DNA of 64,000 bases, from NCBI RefSeq assembly GCF_048320135.1, contig NZ_CP182947.1, forward strand, positions 2,666,001-2,730,000. The letters are read 5' to 3'. Under the pieces are notes generated by a model. The model ran no database searches and was not told the DNA's origin. It was given only the letters and a program-made list of their open reading frames with translations. This DNA is from Ideonella_A sakaiensis_A. GTDB taxonomy: Bacteria; Pseudomonadota; Gammaproteobacteria; Burkholderiales; Burkholderiaceae_C. Below, piece by piece: positions 42,941-51,714 of this stretch. The position numbers were made by a program, and so were the translations under genes. Positions within the stretch are counted from its first letter, which is position 1, and each line of letters begins with the position of its first letter.

Positions 42941-42964
42941 GGACAGGCTTGCCTGTCCTTTTTC
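42941..42964 (+). terminator. Rho-independent terminator
   Basis: GGACAGGC (42941-42948) pairs with GCCTGTCC (42951-42958) around TT, followed by TTTTTC. It ends the lysine/alanine-rich gene 23 bases after its stop. Confidence 0.93.
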
Positions 42965-43079
42965 TTGCAGTGCCGGATGGGTGCAAGCCGTTTCGCGCCC
43001 TACGCCGCCGTGCTGCCCGCATCTCCGGCGCCAACCACCACCAGCCGCGGCCCAGGCGCATCGCCGGGTCGCGCATAGC

Positions 43080-43682
43080 TCAAGTCAGGTTTGTGGTGAA
43101 TGCGGAATAGCTGTCGGCGTTGAGCAGCCCGTTGGCGTTGGTTATCGGCGCGTTGCCCGGAATACCCTGCTGCCGCAGCGTCAGGAACAAGTCGATGTTG
43201 TTGGCCAGATAGCCACGGTCAACGGTGCGAGCAAACTTGTGCGTGGCTTCGTGGATCACGTTGTTCAACGTACGAGCGGCGTTGAGGTCGAATCGCGTGT
43301 GGATGGCCCCCCGGAACCGTCCCAGCCCCACCACATATCCCTCCGCTCCACCAGCAGGAATCACCGCCGGATCAGGTTCATGCAACTTGAGATCGGCTGT
43401 GCGCAGGCCGGTCAATGTCGCACTCAAGACCCTTCTGATCTCGACATACGTTGCCTGGAGCTGGGCAGCGTTGGGATTGAAGCAGTACTCCAGCACGAGC
43501 TGCTGCCTCGCGTCGAGGTTGACAGGGTTGCCCGATATCGCGGCGATCGCGCTGGCCAACTTGGTTCGGGCTGAAATCATCGCGGTTTGAAACTTGTGGA
43601 CCACCGGACCCAATGGGTAGGCGGTTCGCCCGCAGAGGTAGAAGCGGATTCCTCCCGCCATCACTGCTGTGTCATGGGACAT
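43080..43682 (-). CDS. Aspzincin-type (M35-like) metallopeptidase domain protein
   Basis: 200 residues. A zinc motif HEATH lies in NNVIHEATHKFARTV and the third-ligand region NADSYSAFTTNL follows about 40 residues later, the layout of deuterolysin/lysine-specific (M35) aspzincins. AGGGGAACG precedes the ATG at 43682. There is no signal peptide, unusual for a family that is normally secreted; it may be exported by another route or act as a toxin-like effector. No immunity-type partner is recognised beside it. Confidence 0.72.
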   Translation of the reverse strand: MSHDTAVMAGGIRFYLCGRTAYPLGPVVHKFQTAMISARTKLASAIAAISGNPVNLDARQQLVLEYCFNPNAAQLQATYVEIRRVLSATLTGLRTADLKLHEPDPAVIPAGGAEGYVVGLGRFRGAIHTRFDLNAARTLNNVIHEATHKFARTVDRGYLANNIDLFLTLRQQGIPGNAPITNANGLLNADSYSAFTTNLT

Positions 43683-43818
43683 GGTCGTTCCCCTGTGAGG
43701 TGTGCTGCTCAGCGCAGCTGACGTTGTTGCACGCTGCGGCCAGCCTAGCGCGATCGTCGGCGTTCGTTAACCCGGAACCTTGGGATTGACAGCGGGCGCT
43801 GCGGCTAAATCCAGTGCC

Positions 43819-45008
43819 TCAGTGCCGCAGCGCCTCCTCCAGCGCCGCCAGCTCCGCCTCGCTGTTGTAGGCCTGCACCGAAACGCGCACCAGCACCTGG
43901 CCATCGTGCTGCGTCACCGGCACCTCGATCTGGTGCTCGTCGTACAGACGCTGCCGCAGCCGCGGCGCATCTCTGTGGGGTACCGGGATCGCGACCATCT
44001 GCGCAAAATCGTCATCGGCTGCGATCGGCTGCAGGCCGTTGGCCGCGCAGACGCGGTGCATCAGTGCGACCGCCTGCTCGTGGCATCGAATGCGATGCGT
44101 CGGCCAGTCGTGCTCGGCCAGCCAGTCGATCGCCGCCGGCACCGCGAGACACGCGCTGATGTCGCGCGTGCCCTGCCACTGCAGCCGGCGTTCGAACAGC
44201 GAGCTGCCCGTATAGCCCTCGAAGCCGGTATGGCCACCTTCGCCGCCGAGGTATCCCCAGCTGGTGACCGACGCATGCAGCATCGGCTGCAGTTCGCTGC
44301 GCGCATGCAGAAAGCCGGCGCTTTTCGGCCCGCACAGCCACTTGTGGCAGTTGCCGGTATAGAAGTCGGCGCCAAGCGCATCGAGATCGAGATCGATCTG
44401 CCCCGGCGCATGCGCACCGTCGACCAGCGTCAGCACGCCACGCGCACGCGCCGCGGCGATCAGCCGCTCGACCGGCAGCCGCAGCGCGGTCGTCGATGCG
44501 ATGTGGCTGACGAAGAGCAGCCGCGTGCGCGGGCCGATCGCTGCCAGCATCTCGTCGGCAAAGCGGTCGGCATCGAATGGCAGCGGCACATGCAGCTTGC
44601 GCAGCGTCGCGCCGCGCTGCTCGCAGATGCGCGTCCAGGTGGCCAGGCAGGCACCATATTCGAGGTCGTTGACCAGCACCTCGTCGACCGGCTGCAGGTC
44701 GAGTGATGCGGCAACGATGTTGACGCCGGTCGTCGCATTCGGCACATACACCAGGTCATCGGCGCGTGCACCGACCAGGCGGCCGAGCGCCTCGCGCGAT
44801 TCGCGCAACAGCTCGGCGCTGCGCCGGCCGAGAAACAGCACCGGGTTGCGCTCCATCTCCTCCTCCAGCGCCGCCGCACCGCCAGCACCTCGATCGGACA
44901 GGCGCCGAACGAGCCGTGGTTCAGGAAGACGGTCGCGGGGTCGAGGTGGAACAGCGAGCGCAGCGTCGGGGCGCTGGCAGCCGGATTTCCGTTCGTGGGA
45001 GTTGCCAT
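43819..45008 (-). pseudogene. Class V aminotransferase (isopenicillin N epimerase-like), interrupted by a frameshift
   Basis: The N-terminus reads from an ATG at 45008 (MATPTNGNPAAS... FHLDPATVFLNHGSFGACP), then the frame changes near 44855-44885, in the run GCGGTGCGGCGGCG, and the rest continues as EEEMERNPVLFLGRR to the stop at 43819. The main part has PLP-fold marks: VPNATTGVNIVA, LVNDLEYGAC, LVDGAHAPGQ, and the lysine in TGNCHKWLCGPK. Either one base has been lost or gained in a GC-rich run in the organism, or this is a sequencing error. If intact it would act on small amino or thiol compounds. Confidence 0.8.
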
Positions 45009-45088
45009 CTGGAGGCGCTGGTCAGCAGCTGAGATTGAATGTCGAGCCGATCTGCATTCTCCATGCACTTCGTTTTCCGCCGCACCGC

Positions 45089-45113
45089 GGATCGGGGCTG
45101 AAGCCCCTCCCAC
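45089..45113. repeat. Solitary G-type half palindrome
   Basis: CGGATCGGGGCTGAAGCCCC followed by TCCCAC is one half of the repeat without a partner. It lies just upstream of the frameshifted aminotransferase gene. Confidence 0.8.
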
Positions 45114-45394
45114 AAAAGAATGCCAAGCGGGACACCGCCCTGCTGCTCGCCATCCGCGCCCAGCGAGAGACGGAATCAAAACGGCGCAGAGCCTGAGCGC
45201 TGGTCAGCTCGTGAATGCAAGCGATGTGCCACGGGTAGGACACCTCCGACACCCCGACCCGTGATTCGTCGATTGGCCGATCCGCGCCCAGCGGGTAGCG
45301 TGAAGCCATCCACTCCGCCGACCGGGCGACCGGTTGCTCCGGCCCCTCCGCGGCGGCCTCAACGACGCACCACCATCACACGGGAGATCACCCC

Positions 45395-45619
45395 ATGAAC
45401 CACGATCAGGACAAGCTGTCGGGCAAGGAATCTGCACAGAAGGTCGACGCACGCGACCACAACGCCTCACGCGGCAACCCGGCGCCGATGCAGCGCAATC
45501 AGCATCAGGGCGCACACGGCGACGAGAACAAGCCGCCGTCGGACCGCGCGGTGCGCGGCTTCGATGCACCCGACCATGAGGTCAAGGAAGACCTGCACAA
45601 GTCGGTGCGGAAGGACTGA
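45395..45619 (+). CDS. Small hydrophilic protein, unknown function
   Basis: 74 residues, MNHDQDKLSGKESAQKVDAR onward, rich in D, H, N, K and without hydrophobic segments, so probably disordered. GGGAG lies 9 bases before the ATG. A short hairpin (45643-45665) follows the stop by about 24 bases. Similar small, charged proteins in this group are often stress-related, but no family is recognised. Confidence 0.6.
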   Translation: MNHDQDKLSGKESAQKVDARDHNASRGNPAPMQRNQHQGAHGDENKPPSDRAVRGFDAPDHEVKEDLHKSVRKD

Positions 45620-45656
45620 GCAGCAACCGGCGCTCCAGGGCCGCTGGCTGAGCAAT

Positions 45657-45857
45657 TCAGCCAGCGCCAATCGCGTCATCCAGGCGCTGCATCAGCCCTG
45701 GCAATCGGTGGTTGACCGAAGTCCACACAACATCGCTGTCGACGTCAAAATAGGCATGCACAAGGCGGTGCCGCATTCCGATGGCCGGCCATTCGATGGT
45801 TGGTAAAGCGGCCCGCGTCTCCTCAGACACCTTCGATGCGGCTTCAGGCAGCGACAT
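45657..45857 (-). pseudogene. N-terminally truncated HepT-like HEPN ribonuclease
   Basis: 66 residues, SLPEAASKVSEETRAALPTI onward, matching only the C-terminal two-thirds or less of HepT toxins. The catalytic R-x4-H-x-Y motif is intact as RHRLVHAY, followed by DVVWTSVNHRLPGL. The usual first 45-50 residues are missing and the frame starts inside the end of mntA (14-base overlap), as if a deletion joined the two genes. It is probably inactive, but the motif is kept. Confidence 0.72.
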
Positions 45858-46146
45858 ACTGCTCTTCCGCCTCCTGCATCACCTTGTCGCGGAAGTACCG
45901 GCTCAACTCCGCCGGCGTGCGCAGATCAACCTTCCGGCCGCCAAGCAGCTGCGACAGCTCGGCCTCGATCGCCGCGAGGTCGAAATACGACGGTTTCGAG
46001 TTGGGCAGGAACTCGACCAATAGATCGACGTCGCTGTCGTCCCTTGCTGCTCCCGACAGCTGCGACCCGAACAACGAGAGCCGGCGGATGCCGTGCCGTT
46101 GGCACAAGCGACTCAACTCCTCGTGATCGACCGGCAAGCGCTTCAC
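45844..46146 (-). CDS. mntA: MntA-like minimal nucleotidyltransferase (antitoxin of HEPN/MNT)
   Basis: 100 residues from a GTG at 46146 with GAGGAG upstream. The nucleotidyltransferase motif is LSLFGSQLSGAARDDSDVDL, with both metal aspartates, and a third acid lies in VDLRTPAEL. In HEPN/MNT pairs this protein AMPylates the HepT toxin near its RNase site and silences it. Here the partner at 45657-45857 is truncated. Full length fits the family (about 100 residues). Confidence 0.85.
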   Translation of the reverse strand: MKRLPVDHEELSRLCQRHGIRRLSLFGSQLSGAARDDSDVDLLVEFLPNSKPSYFDLAAIEAELSQLLGGRKVDLRTPAELSRYFRDKVMQEAEEQYVAA

Positions 46147-46442
46147 TGCACGCTCCTCGTTTGCTGCAAGACGTCTCGGCGAAGCTGCGAGACGATATCC
46201 CGGTGTCGCCTGAACCAACAGCCGAACTTTACCTGCTGGGTCTGCATCGCAGCAATGCGAGCGCCCGCCTCGCAGGCTTCACCTTGATCGAGCCCCTTCC
46301 GCCTGAAGCCCCTCGCCCACAGCAACCGCAGTCGACCGGCGGCGTTTACAAATCGCCGCCGGCCAGCTCAGATGCCAACACTGGTTTTCCCTGGAGAAAG
46401 TCAAGTTTCCCTGAAGCCAACGAACTTGCTCCGCCGCGGGGC

Positions 46443-47657
46443 CTAATGGCTCCCCTCCACCAGCAGCCGCTGCGCCGCCAGTTCGCCGATGCGGCGGCCC
46501 ATCGCTTCGCCGGCACGGGTGGCGGCGCGGAAGTGGATGCCGGCCCAGATGCGCGCGTCCGACACCTCCTGCACAAAGTCGTCGACGCGGCCCCAGCGGC
46601 GCACCGCGCCCTGCGCGCTCGGGCTCGATGTCGACAGCGTCGGTGTGCGCCCGCCGCCGATATCGGCCTTCAGCACCGCCGCCACTGACGCGGCGAGGAT
46701 GCTGTGTCCGCTCGGGTACTCCGGATGCAACGGCGCCTCGATCAGCGAGACCCAGCCGGCATCGCGCTGCGTCTCGGCGTGGCCGTCGAGGTCGCCATTG
46801 CGGATCGCGGTGACCGGCCGCCAGAAGTTGTAGTGGTATTTGGCCTCGAAGGCGCTGATCATCGCGTCGTCCATCGCCTGTGATGCGGCCGCGTAGAGCC
46901 GCGCATTGCGCCGCAGGTCGCGCCCCGGCTGCGCCGCCACCGAGCGCACGACGCCGTAGTAGATCGACGGCAGCGAAAACGCCCAGAACTCGGCAGCCGC
47001 GGTCTGCTCGGCGGTGCGCTGCCGGCTGGTCTTGCTGCCGAGCAGCCGCACCTCCTCGTATTCGCGCAGCCACAATGTGCTGTCGAGCGCCGGAGGAGCG
47101 CCGGGGCGGAACTGCGCCGCATCGTTCATCAGCCACGGCTTGCGCAGCGACCATTGCGGAATCGCCGGCATCGCGGTCGGCACATAAGCCCCGGCACTGG
47201 TGTGCGGCCGCCAGGCCACCGCGGCAGCCGGGTCGTCGGCCGCGCGCCGTGCCAGCAGTGCCGTGGCGGCACGTTCTCCGGCGGCCACGCCAGCGTCGCG
47301 CGCGGCCGAGTCGCCGATCGCCGACAACGCGTTCTGGACCAGCGCATCGATCTGCGCCTGGCGCGCCGGCAGCAGCGTACCGAGCGTGCGCCCACTCGCT
47401 GCCGCAACCGCCGCATCAACCACTGTTGCCTTGCCGCCGCCCTTCGCGCCGGCTGTCGCATCGACGGCATCGCGCACCGCGGTCTGCACCAGCGCCATCA
47501 CGCGGATCGCGACCGGCGTGCCGATCTTTGCTTCGCTGATGACCTCGCTTGCGCGCTGGTTCCAGTCGATCACGACGTCGGCATCGGCATGCGCCGCCTG
47601 CAGCGCAGCCCATGCGGCGATCGCCATCGGAATCCATGGTTTGGGAATCTGATACAT
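46443..47657 (-). CDS. Vanadium-dependent haloperoxidase/PAP2-type secreted phosphatase
   Basis: 404 residues with a signal peptide ending HADA. The vanadate or phosphate site is complete: KYHYNFWRPVTAIR, EYPSGHSILAASVAAVL and RIWAGIHFRAATRAGEAMG, giving Lys/Arg, Ser-Gly-His and Arg/His. Such proteins act in the periplasm as haloperoxidases or acid phosphatases. The ATG at 47657 is set by the signal peptide. The gene lies 29 bases downstream of a methyltransferase gene on the same strand, probably one operon. Confidence 0.88.
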   Translation of the reverse strand: MYQIPKPWIPMAIAAWAALQAAHADADVVIDWNQRASEVISEAKIGTPVAIRVMALVQTAVRDAVDATAGAKGGGKATVVDAAVAAASGRTLGTLLPARQAQIDALVQNALSAIGDSAARDAGVAAGERAATALLARRAADDPAAAVAWRPHTSAGAYVPTAMPAIPQWSLRKPWLMNDAAQFRPGAPPALDSTLWLREYEEVRLLGSKTSRQRTAEQTAAAEFWAFSLPSIYYGVVRSVAAQPGRDLRRNARLYAAASQAMDDAMISAFEAKYHYNFWRPVTAIRNGDLDGHAETQRDAGWVSLIEAPLHPEYPSGHSILAASVAAVLKADIGGGRTPTLSTSSPSAQGAVRRWGRVDDFVQEVSDARIWAGIHFRAATRAGEAMGRRIGELAAQRLLVEGSH

Positions 47658-47686
47658 GATGTTCTCCCGTTGAAAAAGATGGGCCA

Positions 47687-48529
47687 CTAGGCCTTGTCGA
47701 TCACCACTTCGAGGTATTCGCCCGGCACCACCAGCGCACGCTCCCCGGCGGTATTCATCGCCTGCAGCAGCTCGGTGATGTCGCGTTCGAGCGCCGTGCG
47801 GCCGGTCTCGTCGAGCGCGGCAAAGGCCTTGTGCGTCGGTCCGTAGAAATCGCGGAAGACCTGCACCCAATGCGCCGCCGAGCGGTAGCGGAAGTTGAAG
47901 ACGCGCCGCTGGCAGCGGATGTTCGATGCCTGCGCGCCGAACAGCTCGACGATGTGGGTTTCGGTGCCCCACAGCGCCGGCGATTTCACACCGGCCGGCG
48001 CCGGCACATGGGCGCCGATCACCTTGAACAGCCGCCCGATGAAACCTTCGGGTGTCCAGTTCGCGAGGCCGATGCGCCCGCCCGGGCGCAGCACACGCAG
48101 CAGCTCGCGCGCAGTGCGTGCATGGTCGGGCGTGAACATCGCGCCGAAGGTCGACAACACGACGTCGAAGCTGGCTTCGGCATACGGCAGCGCCTCGGCA
48201 TCGGCCACCTCGAAGCGCACCGCGAGCCCTTCGGCACGCGCCCGCGCACGGCCCTTGTCGAGCAGCGCCGGCACATAGTCGGTCGAGACGACATCGGCGA
48301 AACGGCGCGCCGCCGCCAGCGTCGCATTGCCGTTGCCGGCCGCAACGTCGAGCACGCGTTCGCCGGCATTGACATCGACAGCTTCGGCGAGTGTTTCGCC
48401 GACGATCTGCAGCGTGGTGCCGATCACCGCGAAATCGCCGCTTGCCCAGGTCGCCCGCTGGCGTTGCTTGATGGCGGCGAAATCGGGCGTCTTGTTCTCG
48501 TCGCGGGTCAGTACAGATTGTTGTGACAT
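47687..48529 (-). CDS. SAM-dependent methyltransferase (class I, UbiE-like)
   Basis: 280 residues starting MSQQSVLTRDENKTPDF. The SAM site is VLDVAAGNGNATLAAAR, followed by the acidic end of strand 2, DAEALPYAEASFDVVLSTF and LRVLRPGGRIGLANWTPEG. The ATG at 48529 has GGAAAG upstream. The size and the FRDFYGPTHKAFA block fit small-molecule methyltransferases often found near AraC-type regulators. It precedes the haloperoxidase gene and is divergent from the AraC gene. Confidence 0.88.
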   Translation of the reverse strand: MSQQSVLTRDENKTPDFAAIKQRQRATWASGDFAVIGTTLQIVGETLAEAVDVNAGERVLDVAAGNGNATLAAARRFADVVSTDYVPALLDKGRARARAEGLAVRFEVADAEALPYAEASFDVVLSTFGAMFTPDHARTARELLRVLRPGGRIGLANWTPEGFIGRLFKVIGAHVPAPAGVKSPALWGTETHIVELFGAQASNIRCQRRVFNFRYRSAAHWVQVFRDFYGPTHKAFAALDETGRTALERDITELLQAMNTAGERALVVPGEYLEVVIDKA

Positions 48530-48730
48530 GGTCTTTCCTTGGGGTGGTTGAGGGTCTCGTCGCCACCGCGCAAATCGGCTGCGACGGCGAAGCCATTTTT
48601 TGGCGCGAGGCCGCTTGACACTTCCCCTGGCGTCCGGCAGATTTGCTCGCCTGTCCGGTTCGCGGCAGCCCTCCATGCCGCGACTCCGCCGCACTTGATC
48701 GAGGCTCCGCCACACCCACGGGCCCATGCG

Positions 48731-49789
48731 ATGAATGTCGATCCGCTGTCCGATGTGCTGCGCTGCGTGCGCCTGCGCGGCGGCGTGTATTTCTATGTGA
48801 CCTGCCGCGACAACTGGGTTGCCGAATCACCTTCGGCGAGCGAAACCACGCAGGCGGTGATTCCCGGCGCAGAAAACGTCGTCGCCTATCACCTGATCGC
48901 GAAAGGCGACGGCTGGGCCACCATCGATGGCGAGCCACCGGTGCGCGTCGGCGCCGGCGACATCGTGATGTTTCCGCGCGGCGACGTCCACGTGCTGTCG
49001 CGCGCGCCGGGCATGCGCGCGCCGCAGCAGATCGAGGATCAGGCGCCGCCGAATCGCGAGGCGCTGCCGGTGCCGATCAGCTACCGCAACAGCATCTGCC
49101 TGTCCGGCGTCGACATGCCGGCCGACGAATCGGATGCGGTGGTGGTGTGCGGCTTCATCGGCTGCGACCTGCGCCCGTTCAACCCGCTGATCGGCGCGCT
49201 GCCGCGGCTGATCCACATGCCGGCGAAGGAGGTCGGCGCGTGGGTGGCGCCGATGCTGACGCAGGCGGTGGCCGAATCACGCGGCCGCCGCCACGGCAGT
49301 GCCGCGGTGCTCGAGCGGTTGAGCGAGATGGTGTTCGTCGACACCGCGCGGCGCTACCTCGAGCTGCTGCCCGAAGGCCACGGCGCCGGCTGGCTCGCCG
49401 CGCTGCGCGACCGCCATGTCGGCCGCGCGATCGCGCTGCTGCACGAACGCGTTGCCGAGCCGTGGACGGTCGAGTCGCTCGGCCGCGAGGTCGGCCTGTC
49501 GCGTTCCGCACTTCATGAACGTTTCGTCGAGCTGATCGGCGAGCCGCCGATGCACTACCTCGCGAACTGGCGCATGCAGGTCGGCGCGAAGGCGCTGCGC
49601 GACGGCCATGCCACCGTCGCGACGATCGCGCAGGAGACGGGTTATGAATCGGAGGCCGCCTTTGCACGCGCCTTCAAGCGCCTGGTCGGCCTGCCGCCGG
49701 CCGCGTGGCGGCGCGCGCAGCAACGCGATGCAGCGGCCGCGCAGCCCGAATTGCGGACGCGCGATCAAGCCGGCGCGACGCTCGGGTGA
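48731..49789 (+). CDS. AraC-family transcriptional regulator (cupin N-terminus)
   Basis: 352 residues. Residues 1-190 form a cupin sensor domain (AYHLIAKGDGWATIDGE, MFPRGDVHVL), and the C-terminal 100 residues hold the two AraC helix-turn-helices (VESLGREVGLSRSALHERF, then VATIAQETGYESEAAFARAF). It is divergent from the methyltransferase/haloperoxidase genes and precedes the TPR gene, so it may control both. The ATG at 48731 is preferred over the upstream low-complexity extension. Confidence 0.9.
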   Translation: MNVDPLSDVLRCVRLRGGVYFYVTCRDNWVAESPSASETTQAVIPGAENVVAYHLIAKGDGWATIDGEPPVRVGAGDIVMFPRGDVHVLSRAPGMRAPQQIEDQAPPNREALPVPISYRNSICLSGVDMPADESDAVVVCGFIGCDLRPFNPLIGALPRLIHMPAKEVGAWVAPMLTQAVAESRGRRHGSAAVLERLSEMVFVDTARRYLELLPEGHGAGWLAALRDRHVGRAIALLHERVAEPWTVESLGREVGLSRSALHERFVELIGEPPMHYLANWRMQVGAKALRDGHATVATIAQETGYESEAAFARAFKRLVGLPPAAWRRAQQRDAAAAQPELRTRDQAGATLG

Positions 49790-49870
49790 GCACGCGCCCG
49801 CGCGGCTTGCAAAGATCAGCCCGGCGTGACGACACCGTCACACGACGACCAACCGATACGGAGATCCAGC

Positions 49871-51154
49871 ATGACATTCCATGATGTTCAAGGCCTCGCG
49901 CTGAGCGGCGCCACCGCGCAAGCGCTCGACCCCTTCGAGCAGGCGAACCACGAGCTGCGCTGCCTGATCGGCGACCCGCTGGCAAGCGCACAGCGCGCGA
50001 TCGAACTCGCACCGCAGATGACACTCGCCCACGCCCTCGTCGGCTGGCTGAACCTGCTCGGCACCGAGCCGGCCGGCATCGCCGCCGCGCGCGAGGCGCT
50101 GCAAGCTGCCCGTGCGCTGCCGGCCAATGAACGCGAAGCGATGCACCTGCAGGCGATCGGCCAGTTGGTCGACGGCCAGTGGCATGCCGCCGGCCGCACG
50201 CTGGAGGATCTGTCGATCCGCTGGCCACACGACACGCTGGCGCTGCAGGCCGGGCACCAGATCGATTTCTTCACCGGCAGCACCCGCATGCTGCGCGACC
50301 GCATTGCCCGCGCGCTGCCCGCCTGGCAGGACGAAGGCCGGCCGGCCCGCCATGCGGTGCTCGGCATGATGGCCTTCGGCCTCGAAGAAACGGCCGACTA
50401 CGCACGCGCCGAACGCTACGGCCGCCGCGCGGTGGAACTCGAACGCCGCGACGGCTGGGGCTGGCATGCGGTGACGCATGTGATGGAGATGCAGCAGCGC
50501 CGCGCCGACGGCATAGCCTGGCTGCGCAGCGACATCGGTGCGTGGAGCGATCAGAGCTTCTTCGCGGTGCACAACGCCTGGCACCTCGGCCTGTTCCACC
50601 TCGGGATGGATCAGATCGACGAAACGCTCGCGCTGACCGACGAGCGCATCCTCGGCGGCGAATCGCCGGTCGTGCTCGACATGATCGACGCCTCGGCAAT
50701 GTTGTGGCGGCTGCACCTGCGCGGCATCGACATCGGCAACCGATGGGAAGCACTGGCCGACCGCTGGGCGCCGTGGGCCGATGCCGGCAACTACGCCTTC
50801 AACGACATGCACGCGATGATGGCCTTCGCCAACACCGGCCGCGACGCACTGGTGCAGCAGGTGCTCGCCGCGCAGCAACAGGCGCTGCAACAGCCGGGCA
50901 ACAACAACGACAACGCAACCATCTTCCTGCGCGAAGTCGGCGCCGATGCCACCAAGGCCGTGCTCGCCTTCGTACAAGGCCGCCACGCCGATTGCGTCGC
51001 ACTGCTGCGCCCCATCCGCAACCGCGCCAACCGCTTCGGCGGCAGCCACGCGCAACGCGACCTGATCGACCTGACGCTGATCGCCGCCGCCGAGCGCGAT
51101 GGGCAAAAGGCACTGGCCGATGCGCTGCGCAACGAGCGCCTGCCGATCTATTGA
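49871..51154 (+). CDS. TPR protein of the TTC38 family
   Basis: 427 residues, all helical, resembling the tetratricopeptide-repeat protein 38 family found in bacteria and animals. Marks are HEREAMHLQAI-type (here NEREAMHLQAIGQLVDGQW), WGWHAVTHVMEMQQR and FFAVHNAWHLGLFHLG. Members lack a known enzymatic function; the conserved His residues suggest more than a scaffold. The ATG at 49871 follows GGAGATCCAGC. It lies 81 bases after the AraC gene. Confidence 0.85.
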   Translation: MTFHDVQGLALSGATAQALDPFEQANHELRCLIGDPLASAQRAIELAPQMTLAHALVGWLNLLGTEPAGIAAAREALQAARALPANEREAMHLQAIGQLVDGQWHAAGRTLEDLSIRWPHDTLALQAGHQIDFFTGSTRMLRDRIARALPAWQDEGRPARHAVLGMMAFGLEETADYARAERYGRRAVELERRDGWGWHAVTHVMEMQQRRADGIAWLRSDIGAWSDQSFFAVHNAWHLGLFHLGMDQIDETLALTDERILGGESPVVLDMIDASAMLWRLHLRGIDIGNRWEALADRWAPWADAGNYAFNDMHAMMAFANTGRDALVQQVLAAQQQALQQPGNNNDNATIFLREVGADATKAVLAFVQGRHADCVALLRPIRNRANRFGGSHAQRDLIDLTLIAAAERDGQKALADALRNERLPIY

Positions 51155-51188
51155 TTCATCGAGCCGGCGGCGGGTGCCGGCAATTTTT

Positions 51189-51334
51189 GTGGGAGGGGCT
51201 TCAGCCCCGATTCCTCTGCCTGCCAAAACCCCGAATCGGGGCTGAAGCCCCTCCCACACCAAGGTGCACCGGTCGTGCGCTCGGCTCTGTGCCCTGAGCA
51301 AAATTTGTAGGAGGGGCTTCAGCCCCGATTCGAC
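51189..51334. repeat. Palindromic repeats with a perfect 25-bp inverted repeat
   Basis: Here two G-type halves face each other: bases 51189-51213 are the exact reverse complement of 51233-51257 with a 19-base spacer. A third G-type half lies at 51307-51334. Other pairs in the window join a G-type and a C-type half, so this copy is exceptional. Confidence 0.93.
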
Positions 51335-51432
51335 CCGCCCCTGCGCGACGGCTTTTTTGGATTTCCCCCACGCTGGACGCTGCAGCCATTGGTGACGATC
51401 ATTGGTGATCATCAATTGAAAGGATCTTCGGC

Positions 51433-51714
51433 ATGGACACCGCACGTCTCTTTCAGTCGGGCCGCAGTCAGGCTGTCCGGCTGCCCAAGGAATACCGCTT
51501 CGCCGGCACCGAGGTGGTGGTACAGCACTTCGGCAACGGCGTGCTGCTGTTGCCAGTGGAAGATCCGTGGCAAACGATGGAAGCAGGCCTGGCCGCGTTC
51601 GAGCCCGGGTTCGTGCTCACGCGCGAACAGCCGCCTGTGCAGCAGCGCGTGGACATCGAGCCTGTCGGCAACGCCGCAGCGCAGCCTTCAGACGCTGCGT
51701 CAAGACGTCCATGA
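51433..51714 (+). CDS. vapB: VapB-type antitoxin (AbrB/SpoVT fold)
   Basis: 93 residues starting MDTARLFQSGRSQAVRLPKE, the standard VapB swapped-hairpin DNA-binding domain, with GNGVLLLPVEDPW after it. The C-terminal part should bind and block VapC. AAAGGA lies upstream. Its stop overlaps the vapC ATG (ATGA), the usual arrangement. The toxin gene downstream is frameshifted, so the antitoxin may be an orphan. Confidence 0.9.
   Translation: MDTARLFQSGRSQAVRLPKEYRFAGTEVVVQHFGNGVLLLPVEDPWQTMEAGLAAFEPGFVLTREQPPVQQRVDIEPVGNAAAQPSDAASRRP

Noticed and set aside
45643..45665. Terminator after the small hydrophilic gene
   Set aside because: GCTGGCTGA pairs with TCAGCCAGC around a 5-base loop, but neither strand has a T-run.
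27032..51334. Insertion sequences as the source of the dispersed repeats
   Set aside because: No transposase gene, no terminal repeats of IS type and no target duplications were seen; the copies are short palindromic pairs of REP type.
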